From Parabacteroides sp. TM07-1AC (GTDB lineage Bacteria; Bacteroidota; Bacteroidia; Bacteroidales; Tannerellaceae), in NCBI RefSeq assembly GCF_003480915.1, contig NZ_QUKD01000012.1:124227-188226 (forward strand): 64,000 nucleotides of DNA, given 5' to 3'. Made by a program: the position numbers and the translations under genes. Positions 1 through 9,259 of this stretch are shown here, piece after piece (the first letter of the stretch is position 1; every line of letters starts with the position of its first letter). The notes beneath the pieces were generated by a model. It did no database searches, was not told the DNA's origin, and was given only the letters and a program-made list of their open reading frames with translations.

Positions 1-1
1 T

Positions 2-1549
2 GCCGATGTTCTTATATCACTCTGCAACAATGAGCTGAAAGGACTGGATTATGACTTCAGCGCTTTCAACGGAGCACCTGAAAAAAGCAGCGGAGAACAT
101 TCTTTCAGCCTGGACCTGGACCTTTTCGGCAACCGTTCCATCTTCCAATCGATCAACCGTACGGTCACTTCCGTAGGAAAAGAGAGGCTTGCCGACTGGT
201 TTATCAATCCTCTCACCGATAAAGAGGAAATTCTCAAACGGCAGGAAGCGATCCTCGAACTCAGCGAAATGACGCAGTTGAGACAACATTTCTATGTTAC
301 CGGCATGCTGCATCCCGGAGAAAAAGGAGATATTCGTACGCTGATCTCACTGACGGACTATCAGCCGGCGTTTATCACCAGTTTGCTTTGGAAAAGCCTG
401 ATGTGGATCATTCCGGCCATATGGATTGTTCTGATCGTGGGAGCATCGGTCGGCTCAATCCCTTTTGCTCCGTTAGGCATATTCTTCGCCATTGCATTTC
501 TTATTTCCAACCTGCGGGCAAAACAGATCAGCACACTTCACAATTCAGTGAATAAGATGGAAAAAATACTATACACCTATTCTTCACTGATCAAAAGTAT
601 TGAAGGTGATATTTTCAAATCCTCCGAACTGGCAACGATCAGCAGTCGATTCAACGGACCGGAGGGAACAGCTTCCCGTTCATTGAAAAAGTTATCCCGC
701 TGTATCGGAGCCCTCGACCAACGAATCAGCTTTATGGGAATCATCCTGAACATATTCATCCTGCGTGATACCCGGACAGCAATCAGGCTGGAACGCTGGA
801 TACAGGCACATGTCAAAGATATTCCTTTGTGGTTCGATGCTTTGGAGAAGTTCGATGCGTATAGTTCGCTGGGCGGCTTCGCATTCAATCATCCAAGTTA
901 CATTTATCCGGAAATAGCAGACACTTACTTCAAGATGAGCGGCAAGGCTTTGGGACATCCTCTCCTTCGTCGGGAAGTCTGTGTAAGAAACGATATATCC
1001 ATCGAGAAAAATCCCTGGTTCCTGATTATTACCGGAGCGAATATGGCAGGAAAAAGTACTTACCTGCGAACTATCGGGGTCAATTATTTGCTGGCTTGTA
1101 TCGGTGCTCCGGTTTGTGCGAAGGCTTTAACCGTCTATCCGGCAAAGATGGTGACCAGCCTGCGTACTTCCGACTCGCTGGTCAGCAACGAATCTTATTT
1201 CTTCGCCGAACTGAAACGGTTGAAGATGATCATCGACCGCCTGCAGCAAGGCGAACAATTATTCATCATCCTGGATGAAATCCTGAAAGGAACCAATTCC
1301 ATCGACAAGCAGAAAGGTTCGATCGCCCTGATGAAACAGCTTGTTTCTTATCAGGCTTGCGGCATCATCGCCACACACGACCTGGTATTAGGTGAACTGG
1401 AAAAGGAGTTCCCTGATCAGATTAAAAACTACCGCTTTGAGGCAGATATCCAAAACGAAGAACTAACGTTCTCCTATCAATTAAGGGAAGGCATTGCCCA
1501 AAATATGAATGCTTGCTTCCTGATGAAGAAAATGGGAATAACCGTTTAA
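2..1549 (+). CDS. MutS-family ATPase with membrane segments, 5'-truncated by the window edge
   Basis: The reading frame is open from base 2, so the true start lies outside the window; 515 residues are visible. The first part (GKERLADWFINPL) is the MutS core/lever region. The C-terminal half is the MutS ABC-type ATPase, with Walker A GANMAGKST (about 1034-1060) and Walker B LFIILDEILKGTN followed by the dimer-contact region. Between them, at about 385-515, lies a strongly hydrophobic stretch (WIIPAIWIVLIVGASVG, then IFFAIAFLI) that looks like two membrane helices. Classical MutS, which scans DNA for mismatches, has none there. This matches the short MutS-like proteins annotated in Bacteroidetes, whose role is unproven. 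It should not be called the mismatch-repair MutS. A perfect hairpin terminator overlaps the stop codon. Confidence 0.85.
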   Translation, partial: ADVLISLCNNELKGLDYDFSAFNGAPEKSSGEHSFSLDLDLFGNRSIFQSINRTVTSVGKERLADWFINPLTDKEEILKRQEAILELSEMTQLRQHFYVTGMLHPGEKGDIRTLISLTDYQPAFITSLLWKSLMWIIPAIWIVLIVGASVGSIPFAPLGIFFAIAFLISNLRAKQISTLHNSVNKMEKILYTYSSLIKSIEGDIFKSSELATISSRFNGPEGTASRSLKKLSRCIGALDQRISFMGIILNIFILRDTRTAIRLERWIQAHVKDIPLWFDALEKFDAYSSLGGFAFNHPSYIYPEIADTYFKMSGKALGHPLLRREVCVRNDISIEKNPWFLIITGANMAGKSTYLRTIGVNYLLACIGAPVCAKALTVYPAKMVTSLRTSDSLVSNESYFFAELKRLKMIIDRLQQGEQLFIILDEILKGTNSIDKQKGSIALMKQLVSYQACGIIATHDLVLGELEKEFPDQIKNYRFEADIQNEELTFSYQLREGIAQNMNACFLMKKMGITV

Positions 1550-1586
1550 AAGAGGTTGTGTCTGCATTTTGACACAACCTCTTTTA
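1547..1586 (+). terminator. Rho-independent terminator of the MutS-like gene
   Basis: A perfect 16-bp stem (1547-1562 with 1571-1586, arm core AGAGGTTGTGTC) with an 8-base loop. It starts at the stop codon and ends in a T-rich arm. A closely similar hairpin lies at 2105-2131, on the other side of the transposase remnant. Confidence 0.8.
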
Positions 1587-1617
1587 TGTTTTATAGTTCT
1601 GCTATATAGCCTTTAGC

Positions 1618-2038
1618 CTATTCAGTTTTTTTCTCATTCATTTGGTAACAAGTTAGTATTATCCAATTGTACGGGGTTCCAAATAGACCAATAACCATAG
1701 AATTAGCAAATGTAATAGAGTCCTTTCCTGCTTTTCGCAGTTCGCGCACATCTTTTTGATATTAAAAGCTATAGCAAAGAAAGGAAAGTCCATTGTAATC
1801 TTTTCCCGGATATCAGTCCTCTACTTTAGGTGTAGAAATCACCTTAAGCATCATTTTAGGATGATAAGGACAACGGCCCGTTTCTTTATAAAGTTTCTTA
1901 AAAATTGTCAAGATTGAGATTATCAACAACAGCATTGACTATGCGGACCGGGTCGTTCGCAGCTATATTTTCATCAATTCTTTGTGGAAAAAAAACGATT
2001 TGATTGGGTATGTAAGAGCGAAAATAGAACTTTGCCAT
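1618..2038 (-). pseudogene. IS1182-type transposase remnant, internally deleted and frameshifted
   Basis: Translated from the minus strand, it begins at an ATG (2036-2038) with MAKFYFRSYIPNQIVFFPQR and continues through NDPVRIVNAVVDNLNL. A stop and frameshift follow, after which KLYKETGRCPYHPKMMLKVI can be read; together these are the N-terminal signature of IS1182/DUF772 transposases. Further on, KITMDFPFFAIAFNIKKMC is the family's C-terminal end, reaching a stop at 1618-1620. The middle of an enzyme normally around 500 residues is missing, so it cannot be active. It fills the gap between the convergent MutS-like and sensor-regulator genes. No intact inverted repeats could be assigned. Confidence 0.8.
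1791..1837 (-). repeat. 47-bp repeat, copy 1
   Basis: Matches the reverse complement of 20813-20859 at 41 of 47 positions, without gaps. The shared core read on the minus strand includes CTAAAGTAGAGGACT and ATATCCGGGA. This copy sits inside the transposase remnant, at the point where coding similarity breaks off. Confidence 0.75.
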
Positions 2039-2061
2039 AACAAAAAACTTTAGGTAATAAC

Positions 2062-2091
2062 AAAGCCCGGGCTTGGGAAAGTCTGGGCTTT
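2062..2091. terminator. GC-rich hairpin beside the IS remnant
   Basis: AAAGCCC at 2062-2068 pairs with GGGCTTT at 2085-2091, with partial pairing continuing inward. It lies just upstream of the remnant's start codon. It may be a leftover of the element's leader or a secondary terminator; its role is not established. Confidence 0.4.
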
Positions 2092-2104
2092 ACGCATAAA
2101 GAAA

Positions 2105-2131
2105 AGGTTGTGCCTGAGTTTGACACAACCT
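2105..2131 (-). terminator. Terminator downstream of the PUL regulator gene
   Basis: AGGTTGTG (2105-2112) pairs with CACAACCT (2124-2131). On the minus strand the stem is followed by a T-rich run, and it begins about 18 bases after the regulator's stop codon. Its sequence is nearly the same as the hairpin at 1547-1586. Confidence 0.7.
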
Positions 2132-2148
2132 CCTTTTTCTTTTGTTTC

Positions 2149-5100
2149 TTACTGATTCCTATAATCTTTAGGAGATACGCCATACTGTTTTAAGAATTCA
2201 CGATAAAAATAAGACTTATTGGAAAATCCGGATTTAAACATAATTTCCGATACGGTAAATTTTGTACTCCGCAATAATTTAGCAGCATATTCCAATCGGA
2301 TATTTCTAATAAACTCACTGGGAGTTTTATCCATTATTTCCTTAAACTTACGATATAAAGTAGCTTTGCTTACTCCAATGAAATCGGCAACAGCAGAAGG
2401 GCTAAGCGCCTCGTCATCTATGTTCTCATTGATAAAATCAGTTACATTTTGGATAAGAGCCTCGTCTTCAGGATGAAGAATAAATCCGTCTTTAACCTTC
2501 AAAGACGACAGGCTCGAATTGAAATAGTCTTTTAAAAGCGCCTGCCTCGATAACAGATTCTCTATGGTCGATATGATTTGCCGCGGATGGAAAGGCTTGC
2601 CTATATAGGCGTCAGCCCCATGATTATAAGCATTCACCTGATCGCTGACCGATGCTTTCGCCGATATTCCAATAATCGGGATATAGCTTGTCTTTACATC
2701 AGATTTCAGGTGATCGATCAAAGTGATTCCGTCCATATCAGGCATAACCATATCGCTAATGATGATATCCGGATGATTTTTCTCTATTTCCTTAAGGGCT
2801 TCCAGGCCATTGTTTGCTTCCCGTATAGTATAGTCCGATAAAATATCCTTCAGCAGACTCCGGATATTTTTCTCGTCTTCTACGATCAGGACTTTCACTT
2901 CCTTATGAAGTTCCGGCTCTTTTCCCGTTTTTTGTTCTTTTTGTATGACTTCTTCATCAATTATAATAGAAGAACTATCCACAGATAAAGATGGAATACT
3001 TACCTGAAATTCGACATACTTACCCAATTCGCTATTTACTTTTATTTCTCCTCCCAATAATTCGGTCAGGCTTTTGGTCAGATTCAGACCGATCCCGTTA
3101 CTGACTGAGTTATTCAAACGCGGCGTATCAAAGATTTTGAACTTATCGAAAATTTCGGCCATCTGCTGTTCGGTTAACCCTTTCCCCGAATTTCGAATAA
3201 TCAAATGCAGTCTATTGTTTTGAGTCGCATCCTGAAATGCTTCCAACCGGATATATCCATAACCCGGAGTATATTTAAAAGCATTGGATAAAAGATTGAA
3301 AACAATCTTCTCCAAAGCATTCCGGTCCGAATAGATCTGAGTGGTATCATGTATATCTATCTTGAAATCGATCTTGTTTTCCTTCAGTATATCCACATAA
3401 TTGCCGGATACAGACTCTATAAATGACTCGACTTCCATATTTTCCGGATGCAAATCCATATTACCGGACTTAGTCTTACGGAATTCCATAAGTTCACTAA
3501 TCAGCTTTTGCATCCGCTCTGCATTATTTTTTATAATCAACAAATATTTCTCCGTCTCTTTATCCAGTCCCGACTGTTCCAACAAATACTGGACAGGAGT
3601 ATAGATCAATGTCAACGGGGTAAAGAATTCATGAGCCACATTGGTAAAGAAATTCAGTCTCGACTCGTAGAACTTTTGTTCATGCTGTTTCTCTATCTGT
3701 GCAATCAACACCTGGCGATTTAAACGGATGCGATTCTTTATAACAGACCTGGTAATGAAAAATAGAATTAAACACAAAACCCCATAGACAACCAAAGCCG
3801 GGATACTGAACCACCACGGATATCCCATTTTTATAATCAGCTTATAAGTATTGCCACCCCAAACTTTATCGCCATTGGTACTCTTCACTTCAAGCTGATA
3901 TTTTCCCGGTGGAAGTTGAGTAAAAACTATATTGGGATTATTACCTACATAGATCCAGTTATCCGAATGATTTTTCAACCGATAGGCATATTCACAATTA
4001 TCATTATTAATGAAGTCTTTAGCGATAAACGTAAAAGTCACAAACTTCTCCTCATAATTGAGTTTCAAGACATCCTGTTTTATCCTGTCATGGATATTCT
4101 GGACACTATCGTAAATCTTCAGACTGCTGAGAACGAGCGGAGGTGTAAACTCACGTAAATGCATATTTTGCGGATTGAAGTAACTTAATCCACTTACGCC
4201 TCCAAAATATAAAAATCCTCTACTGCCCTTAAAATAAGCACCATCCGAAAATTCATCGTTTTGCAGTCCGTTCCTAAATGTATAATTTTCAATCTTATTA
4301 TCCGGGATATTCAGATTGGATAATCCCTGATTCGTACTAAACCAGATATTCCCGTCATCTCCCTTCAATATGCCATGGATTGTCTTGTTGTTCAGCTGTT
4401 CATTGGCATATTGGAAGAGCTGAAGATTACTACCCTGATTATCCAACCGGTTCAACCCATAACTAGTTCCTATCCAGATATTATTCTCATCATATAATAA
4501 AGACAATACGTCATTATTGGTCAGTAAAATATTCGTATCGATATCTTCCAGTGAGCAGATTCCGTTGTTGGGAATATCGATCCGGTTCAATCCTCCACCC
4601 CGTGTACCAAACCATAAAAAACGGTCATCAGGGCTTGAGGTAATAGCATAAACCACGTCATTATTCAATGAACTGTTTTTATCGGATGAAGTATATTGCC
4701 GGAAACCATCTACCTTATAGACACCATCTTCTTTCGAAATATTCATTTTAATTAATCCATAGCCGGAAGTTCCTATCCAGAGCAGCGAGTCGTTATTCGT
4801 AAAACAAATACTGTAAACGGCTTTAAACGCCGGATACTTATCCGGGACTTTCAGTTTCAATAATCGCCCGGTTCCAGCCTCCAGGATATTAATACCCGCC
4901 CCTTCCGTACCGATAAATACATCATCCGATCCGTTCTTCCTCATTGTGTACACAGAATTGGATATCAGCCCTTTACTCTCATCCAGAAAATCAGACAGTC
5001 GCTTTGTCTCCGTATTCAGTAATTTTACTCCGCTACCTTTTGTTCCTACCAATATATTATCATCAACTTCACAGAAACTTCTTACGGGGTGAAGCGTGTG

Positions 5101-6099
5101 AACCGTCCGGAAGATAGAATTATACGAATACAGTTGTGCTAACCCCTGCCCGTCGGTGCCGATCCATAATATACCCTGGCTACCCGGATAAATAGTAAAC
5201 ACAGATAGCTGCCTGGGCAGTTCATCCAGATACGAATAGGTCTTTTCATCCAGATCATAGACGATACACCCTCCTTCTATAAAACTAATATAAAGCTTCT
5301 TACCTAATAATACCGTCTGTGAAACCGAATTACGAATATCCAGTTCTACACGATGTGAAACAGTAAAATCTGGATTGAATAGATACAGGATATTCCCCTC
5401 ATTCAAAATGAGGGTGCCGTTCGATCTGAATATCTTATTTACAGGGCCAGCTGTGGAGACTGACTGTAAATCCGCCTCCCTAAGCTCACCTTGTATCCAG
5501 TTGTAATTCAAATATTTTACATTTCCATTCTCAAACAAGAATATTATATTCCCGGTATCATCCGTACAATAATCTTTTACCGTATCCGTAAAAGTCGTTT
5601 TTACCGGATTGAATTCATCTGTCTGTTCATCGTAACGAAACAAATATTTCCCCCTGACAAAACAAATGATCTCTTTCCCTCCTATGTTTCCCAGAATAAA
5701 TGATTTTTCCTGATTGGGTATTTTATTATCCGCTTGCAGATAATAGCGGGTTATTTGATGTGTCTTCTTATTCAAACGGTTTATACCATTATCTGTTGCG
5801 ATCCACAAATAATCTTCTTTTTCTATGAGCTGCCTGATAATATTATTACTGATCGAGTTCAGATTACTCTTACTATATCTGAAAGTGAGTATATCTCTCC
5901 CATTGAATGCATTCAGTCCATCCCATGTTCCTACCCAGATAGTATGCTCATTATCCTCTAAAATACAATTAACCGAATTATTTGTCAACCCGTCTATGTT
6001 TGAAATGTATTTCAAAAGGTTAGAAGCATTGATATTTTCCGGAGAGAAACATGAAACAAAAAGAATGAAACATATTTTTATTACCAGTGAACTTTTCAT
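2149..6099 (-). CDS. Hybrid two-component system sensor-regulator (HTCS) of the PUL
   Basis: A 1316-residue one-protein signalling system. In order: a signal peptide (to about residue 25); a periplasmic two-propeller sensor built of Reg_prop repeats (recurrent WIGT, LWIGTDGQGL, LWFGTRGGGL); a Y_Y_Y domain (about 700-765); one membrane helix (about 775-800, IPALVVYGVLCLILFFI); and a histidine kinase with phospho-acceptor His823 in VAHEFFTPLTL and an ATPase domain (NLLSNAFKYTPG). A receiver follows with Asp1116 in IIISDMVMPD, then a C-terminal AraC DNA-binding domain (SKATLYRKF, FSNKSYFYREFLKQYGVSPK). HTCS proteins bind a breakdown product of the target glycan in the periplasm and activate the adjacent susC/D operon. 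It is the last gene of the locus, 77 bp after its neighbour, and has its own -7 box, so basal expression independent of the operon is likely. Confidence 0.95.
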   Translation of the reverse strand: MKSSLVIKICFILFVSCFSPENINASNLLKYISNIDGLTNNSVNCILEDNEHTIWVGTWDGLNAFNGRDILTFRYSKSNLNSISNNIIRQLIEKEDYLWIATDNGINRLNKKTHQITRYYLQADNKIPNQEKSFILGNIGGKEIICFVRGKYLFRYDEQTDEFNPVKTTFTDTVKDYCTDDTGNIIFLFENGNVKYLNYNWIQGELREADLQSVSTAGPVNKIFRSNGTLILNEGNILYLFNPDFTVSHRVELDIRNSVSQTVLLGKKLYISFIEGGCIVYDLDEKTYSYLDELPRQLSVFTIYPGSQGILWIGTDGQGLAQLYSYNSIFRTVHTLHPVRSFCEVDDNILVGTKGSGVKLLNTETKRLSDFLDESKGLISNSVYTMRKNGSDDVFIGTEGAGINILEAGTGRLLKLKVPDKYPAFKAVYSICFTNNDSLLWIGTSGYGLIKMNISKEDGVYKVDGFRQYTSSDKNSSLNNDVVYAITSSPDDRFLWFGTRGGGLNRIDIPNNGICSLEDIDTNILLTNNDVLSLLYDENNIWIGTSYGLNRLDNQGSNLQLFQYANEQLNNKTIHGILKGDDGNIWFSTNQGLSNLNIPDNKIENYTFRNGLQNDEFSDGAYFKGSRGFLYFGGVSGLSYFNPQNMHLREFTPPLVLSSLKIYDSVQNIHDRIKQDVLKLNYEEKFVTFTFIAKDFINNDNCEYAYRLKNHSDNWIYVGNNPNIVFTQLPPGKYQLEVKSTNGDKVWGGNTYKLIIKMGYPWWFSIPALVVYGVLCLILFFITRSVIKNRIRLNRQVLIAQIEKQHEQKFYESRLNFFTNVAHEFFTPLTLIYTPVQYLLEQSGLDKETEKYLLIIKNNAERMQKLISELMEFRKTKSGNMDLHPENMEVESFIESVSGNYVDILKENKIDFKIDIHDTTQIYSDRNALEKIVFNLLSNAFKYTPGYGYIRLEAFQDATQNNRLHLIIRNSGKGLTEQQMAEIFDKFKIFDTPRLNNSVSNGIGLNLTKSLTELLGGEIKVNSELGKYVEFQVSIPSLSVDSSSIIIDEEVIQKEQKTGKEPELHKEVKVLIVEDEKNIRSLLKDILSDYTIREANNGLEALKEIEKNHPDIIISDMVMPDMDGITLIDHLKSDVKTSYIPIIGISAKASVSDQVNAYNHGADAYIGKPFHPRQIISTIENLLSRQALLKDYFNSSLSSLKVKDGFILHPEDEALIQNVTDFINENIDDEALSPSAVADFIGVSKATLYRKFKEIMDKTPSEFIRNIRLEYAAKLLRSTKFTVSEIMFKSGFSNKSYFYREFLKQYGVSPKDYRNQ

Positions 6100-6135
6100 G
6101 CAAGTGTATCTTATTTATGGCACTTAGAACAGTGA

Positions 6136-6143
6136 CAAATATA
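6136..6143 (-). promoter_or_regulatory. Candidate -7 box for the HTCS gene
   Basis: TATATTTG on the minus strand matches the Bacteroidetes TAnnTTTG box exactly. It lies 37 bp before the start codon, giving a leader of roughly 30 bases. No clear -33 TTTG was found at the right distance. Confidence 0.5.
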
Positions 6144-6176
6144 AAGAATATATTTAGAATAAATAGGCTAAATATG

Positions 6177-7877
6177 TTACAGAGAATAGTCGATCACATC
6201 CTGACCGATCATCAACTTTCCTTTTTTCTTTGTCCTGACAGCCGAAGAAGGGAGGCAAACAATCGTTGCCGCTTGATCGGCCTGTAAGCGAATGGGCACT
6301 TTTCCCTGGCAATTTTTCCGGAGATACTGCTTCGACACCAGATCATACAGGTCGACAGGTGCTTCGACATCCAGGTTCAAAGTAACGGTCTTGTCTTCAA
6401 AATAAGGATTGAAGATTAAATAGGTCGGATATTTCCTGTCGGAATAGAAATCGGTGGCATTACAATCCAATTGAAGAATACCTTCCACATCGGTCGTGTC
6501 GACAATAGCCGCCAGCATTCCTACCCATGCCGAACCATACAGGCAGATGTCTGTCGCAGACGACATTGTTTTTACCTGGTCGCCTATCGCATAAGGACCT
6601 TCTTCAGCCAATAGCCCCTGAAAAGGTTCGAAATGATTACCATGTTCCAGATCCTTCCTCAAACCTTCATAACATATTACATGCTGAGGGTCTCCCTGCC
6701 AGATAGAACTCGACTGACGGTTACGAGGGTGTTCATCCGAATAAAACAAACGGCATGCATTAGCCAGGTTCAAGACCCATTTACCGATTGTGGCAGAATA
6801 AGCCGGATTATATTTGACAATGGGGACGAGTGCTGCTGCCTGTGAGAAAGTATTCATGGCAAAGGCATACTGTTCTTCTTTCTTTTGTCCTACCAGTCCA
6901 TGCACATCATATTTATTCCAACGTTCACACATTACTCCCCACCCATCCCGATCAGAATTGTTTCCGTCAAAACACCAGTTCAACATTTTCAACTCATCAT
7001 AATGAGTACCCAGTTCTGCATTCATTCTGACAGCCAGGTATGCACCATAAGGCATCATGATCTCATAAAAGGTACCTTCCGCTTCCTGACGGTTCTGTAA
7101 AAAAGCCATGCATCGACGAGCCGCATCCAAATACTTCCGATCACCGTATTTTATCCAGGAAATATATTGCAGCCATGCAAGCCCGGCTGCTGCATCGGGT
7201 TCACGCCATACATTATTATGATACCCTTTACGGTTCTTAAAGTCAAATGCCGTAAAGTTAAAATCGGGGTATTCTCTCCCCTGTCTTAAATCATCGATTG
7301 CTTCGAGCCAGTTATCCACAGTTATTTTCATCGGCTCCTGCATTTCTTCTTTTGCCGGATATAAATCGACCAGCATGGAATAAGCCATTGCAGGCCATAT
7401 CTCATACCAGAAACTTTCGCCGGCCTTCCTGTTCAATCCGTTTAGAATAAGGTTTGTCCCGTTCTTCTTATTAAAGAACTGACGTATCATTGTCACATAA
7501 TCTTCTCCCTGATAGTTACTTTTATCTATCTTGAGCAAACTCGCGCTAATCAGGGAACCCATTGTCGGCAACGATTCATAGGTGTTTCCTCCCAAACGCC
7601 TTTTATCCACATAACTGGGAAGCCCGAATGTCCGGAAAGGGAAATTGACCTGTGAGTCATCCCACCAGATAAGAGGAAGGTTTTGCCCTTTAGCATTGAA
7701 ATCATAAAATAACTTATCCTGCTGTGTGGCAATATCTTTCCAGTTTTTCATCTTATAAGGGAAAGGCATATTCGGCATATACTGTACAAGACGAATCTCT
7801 TTTTGCTTCACCTGACTTTGAACGGATGTGCCGGCCGACAAGATCCCGGCCAATAAAATCAATACGATCTTTTTCAT
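6177..7877 (-). CDS. Secreted protein of unrecognised family, likely alpha/alpha-toroid enzyme (paralog A)
   Basis: 566 residues with a signal peptide (MKKIVLILLAGILSAGTSVQ). I do not recognise a named family. The helical rhythm, with repeated aromatic-rich helices such as WREPDAAAGLAWLQYISWI and GTFYEIMMPYGAYLAV, suggests a six-hairpin toroid like many glycosidases and lyases, followed by a short beta-rich tail (PTYLIFNPY). It is clearly paralogous to the lipoprotein encoded at 16756-18480. Both share PLIWxDDS, TFGL, FYExxxPxGAY, IGKWxLNxAxACRLFY, YEGLRKD/E and the near-identical ILQLDCNATDFY. Shared acidic residues in DDS and FYE are candidate catalytic residues (inference). It is co-directional with the esterase and SusC/D genes, so a role in breaking down the imported glycan is likely; substrate unknown. 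Confidence 0.75.
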   Translation of the reverse strand: MKKIVLILLAGILSAGTSVQSQVKQKEIRLVQYMPNMPFPYKMKNWKDIATQQDKLFYDFNAKGQNLPLIWWDDSQVNFPFRTFGLPSYVDKRRLGGNTYESLPTMGSLISASLLKIDKSNYQGEDYVTMIRQFFNKKNGTNLILNGLNRKAGESFWYEIWPAMAYSMLVDLYPAKEEMQEPMKITVDNWLEAIDDLRQGREYPDFNFTAFDFKNRKGYHNNVWREPDAAAGLAWLQYISWIKYGDRKYLDAARRCMAFLQNRQEAEGTFYEIMMPYGAYLAVRMNAELGTHYDELKMLNWCFDGNNSDRDGWGVMCERWNKYDVHGLVGQKKEEQYAFAMNTFSQAAALVPIVKYNPAYSATIGKWVLNLANACRLFYSDEHPRNRQSSSIWQGDPQHVICYEGLRKDLEHGNHFEPFQGLLAEEGPYAIGDQVKTMSSATDICLYGSAWVGMLAAIVDTTDVEGILQLDCNATDFYSDRKYPTYLIFNPYFEDKTVTLNLDVEAPVDLYDLVSKQYLRKNCQGKVPIRLQADQAATIVCLPSSAVRTKKKGKLMIGQDVIDYSL

Positions 7878-7927
7878 AATTGCTACATTTAGATTAAAAA
7901 ATAAAGTATTAGTACATAAATAAAGTA

Positions 7928-9247
7928 TTATTTCACCTTCTTTATTACATAAGAATTAGGCTGTGGATTATTATTTCCCCAAAGCTTCTTATTTAATTCA
8001 TCAGCCCTTTCCACCCAAAAACTTTCTTTTTCTTTTAAAGTAAGATACTTATCAAAATTTTCTACATTGTCTTTAAATAGTTTCATTATATGAGCTTTGG
8101 GAGTAGTTATATCATCTATATCATATCTTCTTTTAAGTTCTCCATATTCTATCATTGCAATATAACGAATGTTCTCTACTATGGAAGTATATTCTGCTAT
8201 GATTTCAGCAAGTAAGGTCGCCTGTTTATTCTGAGGCGTATGAGCTATTGTGGCCAAATTTACACCTTGTGAAAAATCAGAATCGGAAAAACTTCCAATC
8301 ATCATATCATTTATGAGAAGTTCATATTTACCAGGTGTTAATCCTTCTATTTGAAGTATTTCCTGATTTAGTTCATTATCAAAATCCATAAAAAGAGAGG
8401 CTTTATCCGGCATTGCAGTTTTAGGATAAGGCAACGCATTCTCCAATAATGAAAATTTAATTGATTCTTCCTTAAATGCCAAATCACTAACCAAACAGTT
8501 TATTTGTTCACTAATAGAAGAATGTTTTACATTAAATCTTAATTTTGAGACAAAAGGAGTAGCATTTGTAGACTTAATAAAAATATATCCCATAAGAAAG
8601 TCAGCCAAGGGTGTTGTATGAATCCGATCACGCGTCAATAAAGTAAATGTGGAATCAATAGCTTGCTGTTCTAAAGTAATCCGGTGCATAGGATTATAAA
8701 AATCAACAACAGGTATATTCCGTTTTTTTCCTAAGTTAATTACTTCATTCACTAACCGTTCTAATCCAAGTCTTTTAGGATCTACAGGTTCCGTACTTTT
8801 TACTGAAGAATCATAAGGAGAAGGGGTAATTAGGATAACCTTACTTCCACTCTTTTCCAGTCTATCCACAATTCCTTCCAGATCACGGCTATAATTTTCC
8901 TTTGAAAAAAGCCCGCTCTTCTCCCACCAAATGTCATTTATTCCCAGCATAATAGTAGATATTGTAGGCTGATGTACCAGAATATCCCCATCCATACGAC
9001 GGGTAAGAGTCCCTGTGGCTGTGTCTCCCCCTGCACCACAATTAAATAGAAGAAACTGCTGTGTAGGATAACGAGTTATATAATAAAGGTATACCATTTC
9101 CAAATATTTACCCCGATGAGTAATACTGTTACCTATGGCACACCAACGATCACCCTTTTTAAATGCCGTATGGGTCTGAGCAAGAGAAGGCAATGCAAGC
9201 ATAAAAAGGCATAAACACGGAATTATAGTTTTAAAAATATGATTCAT
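7928..9247 (-). CDS. Secreted SGNH/GDSL-type esterase
   Basis: 439 residues with a signal peptide (MNHIFKTIIPCLCLFMLALP). The SGNH blocks are visible: AIGNSITHRG (nucleophile Ser), GAGGDTATG, MLGINDIWW (the G-x-N-D block) and DRIHTTPLADF (Asp and His). About 200 further residues without a recognised domain follow the catalytic part. SGNH hydrolases in PULs usually remove acetyl or other acyl groups from glycans in the periplasm. It lies 12 bp downstream of the O-acetylesterase gene, so the two probably act together on a heavily acylated substrate. The exact ester cleaved cannot be read from the sequence. Confidence 0.85.
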   Translation of the reverse strand: MNHIFKTIIPCLCLFMLALPSLAQTHTAFKKGDRWCAIGNSITHRGKYLEMVYLYYITRYPTQQFLLFNCGAGGDTATGTLTRRMDGDILVHQPTISTIMLGINDIWWEKSGLFSKENYSRDLEGIVDRLEKSGSKVILITPSPYDSSVKSTEPVDPKRLGLERLVNEVINLGKKRNIPVVDFYNPMHRITLEQQAIDSTFTLLTRDRIHTTPLADFLMGYIFIKSTNATPFVSKLRFNVKHSSISEQINCLVSDLAFKEESIKFSLLENALPYPKTAMPDKASLFMDFDNELNQEILQIEGLTPGKYELLINDMMIGSFSDSDFSQGVNLATIAHTPQNKQATLLAEIIAEYTSIVENIRYIAMIEYGELKRRYDIDDITTPKAHIMKLFKDNVENFDKYLTLKEKESFWVERADELNKKLWGNNNPQPNSYVIKKVK

Positions 9248-9259
9248 AAACAGTTGAAT

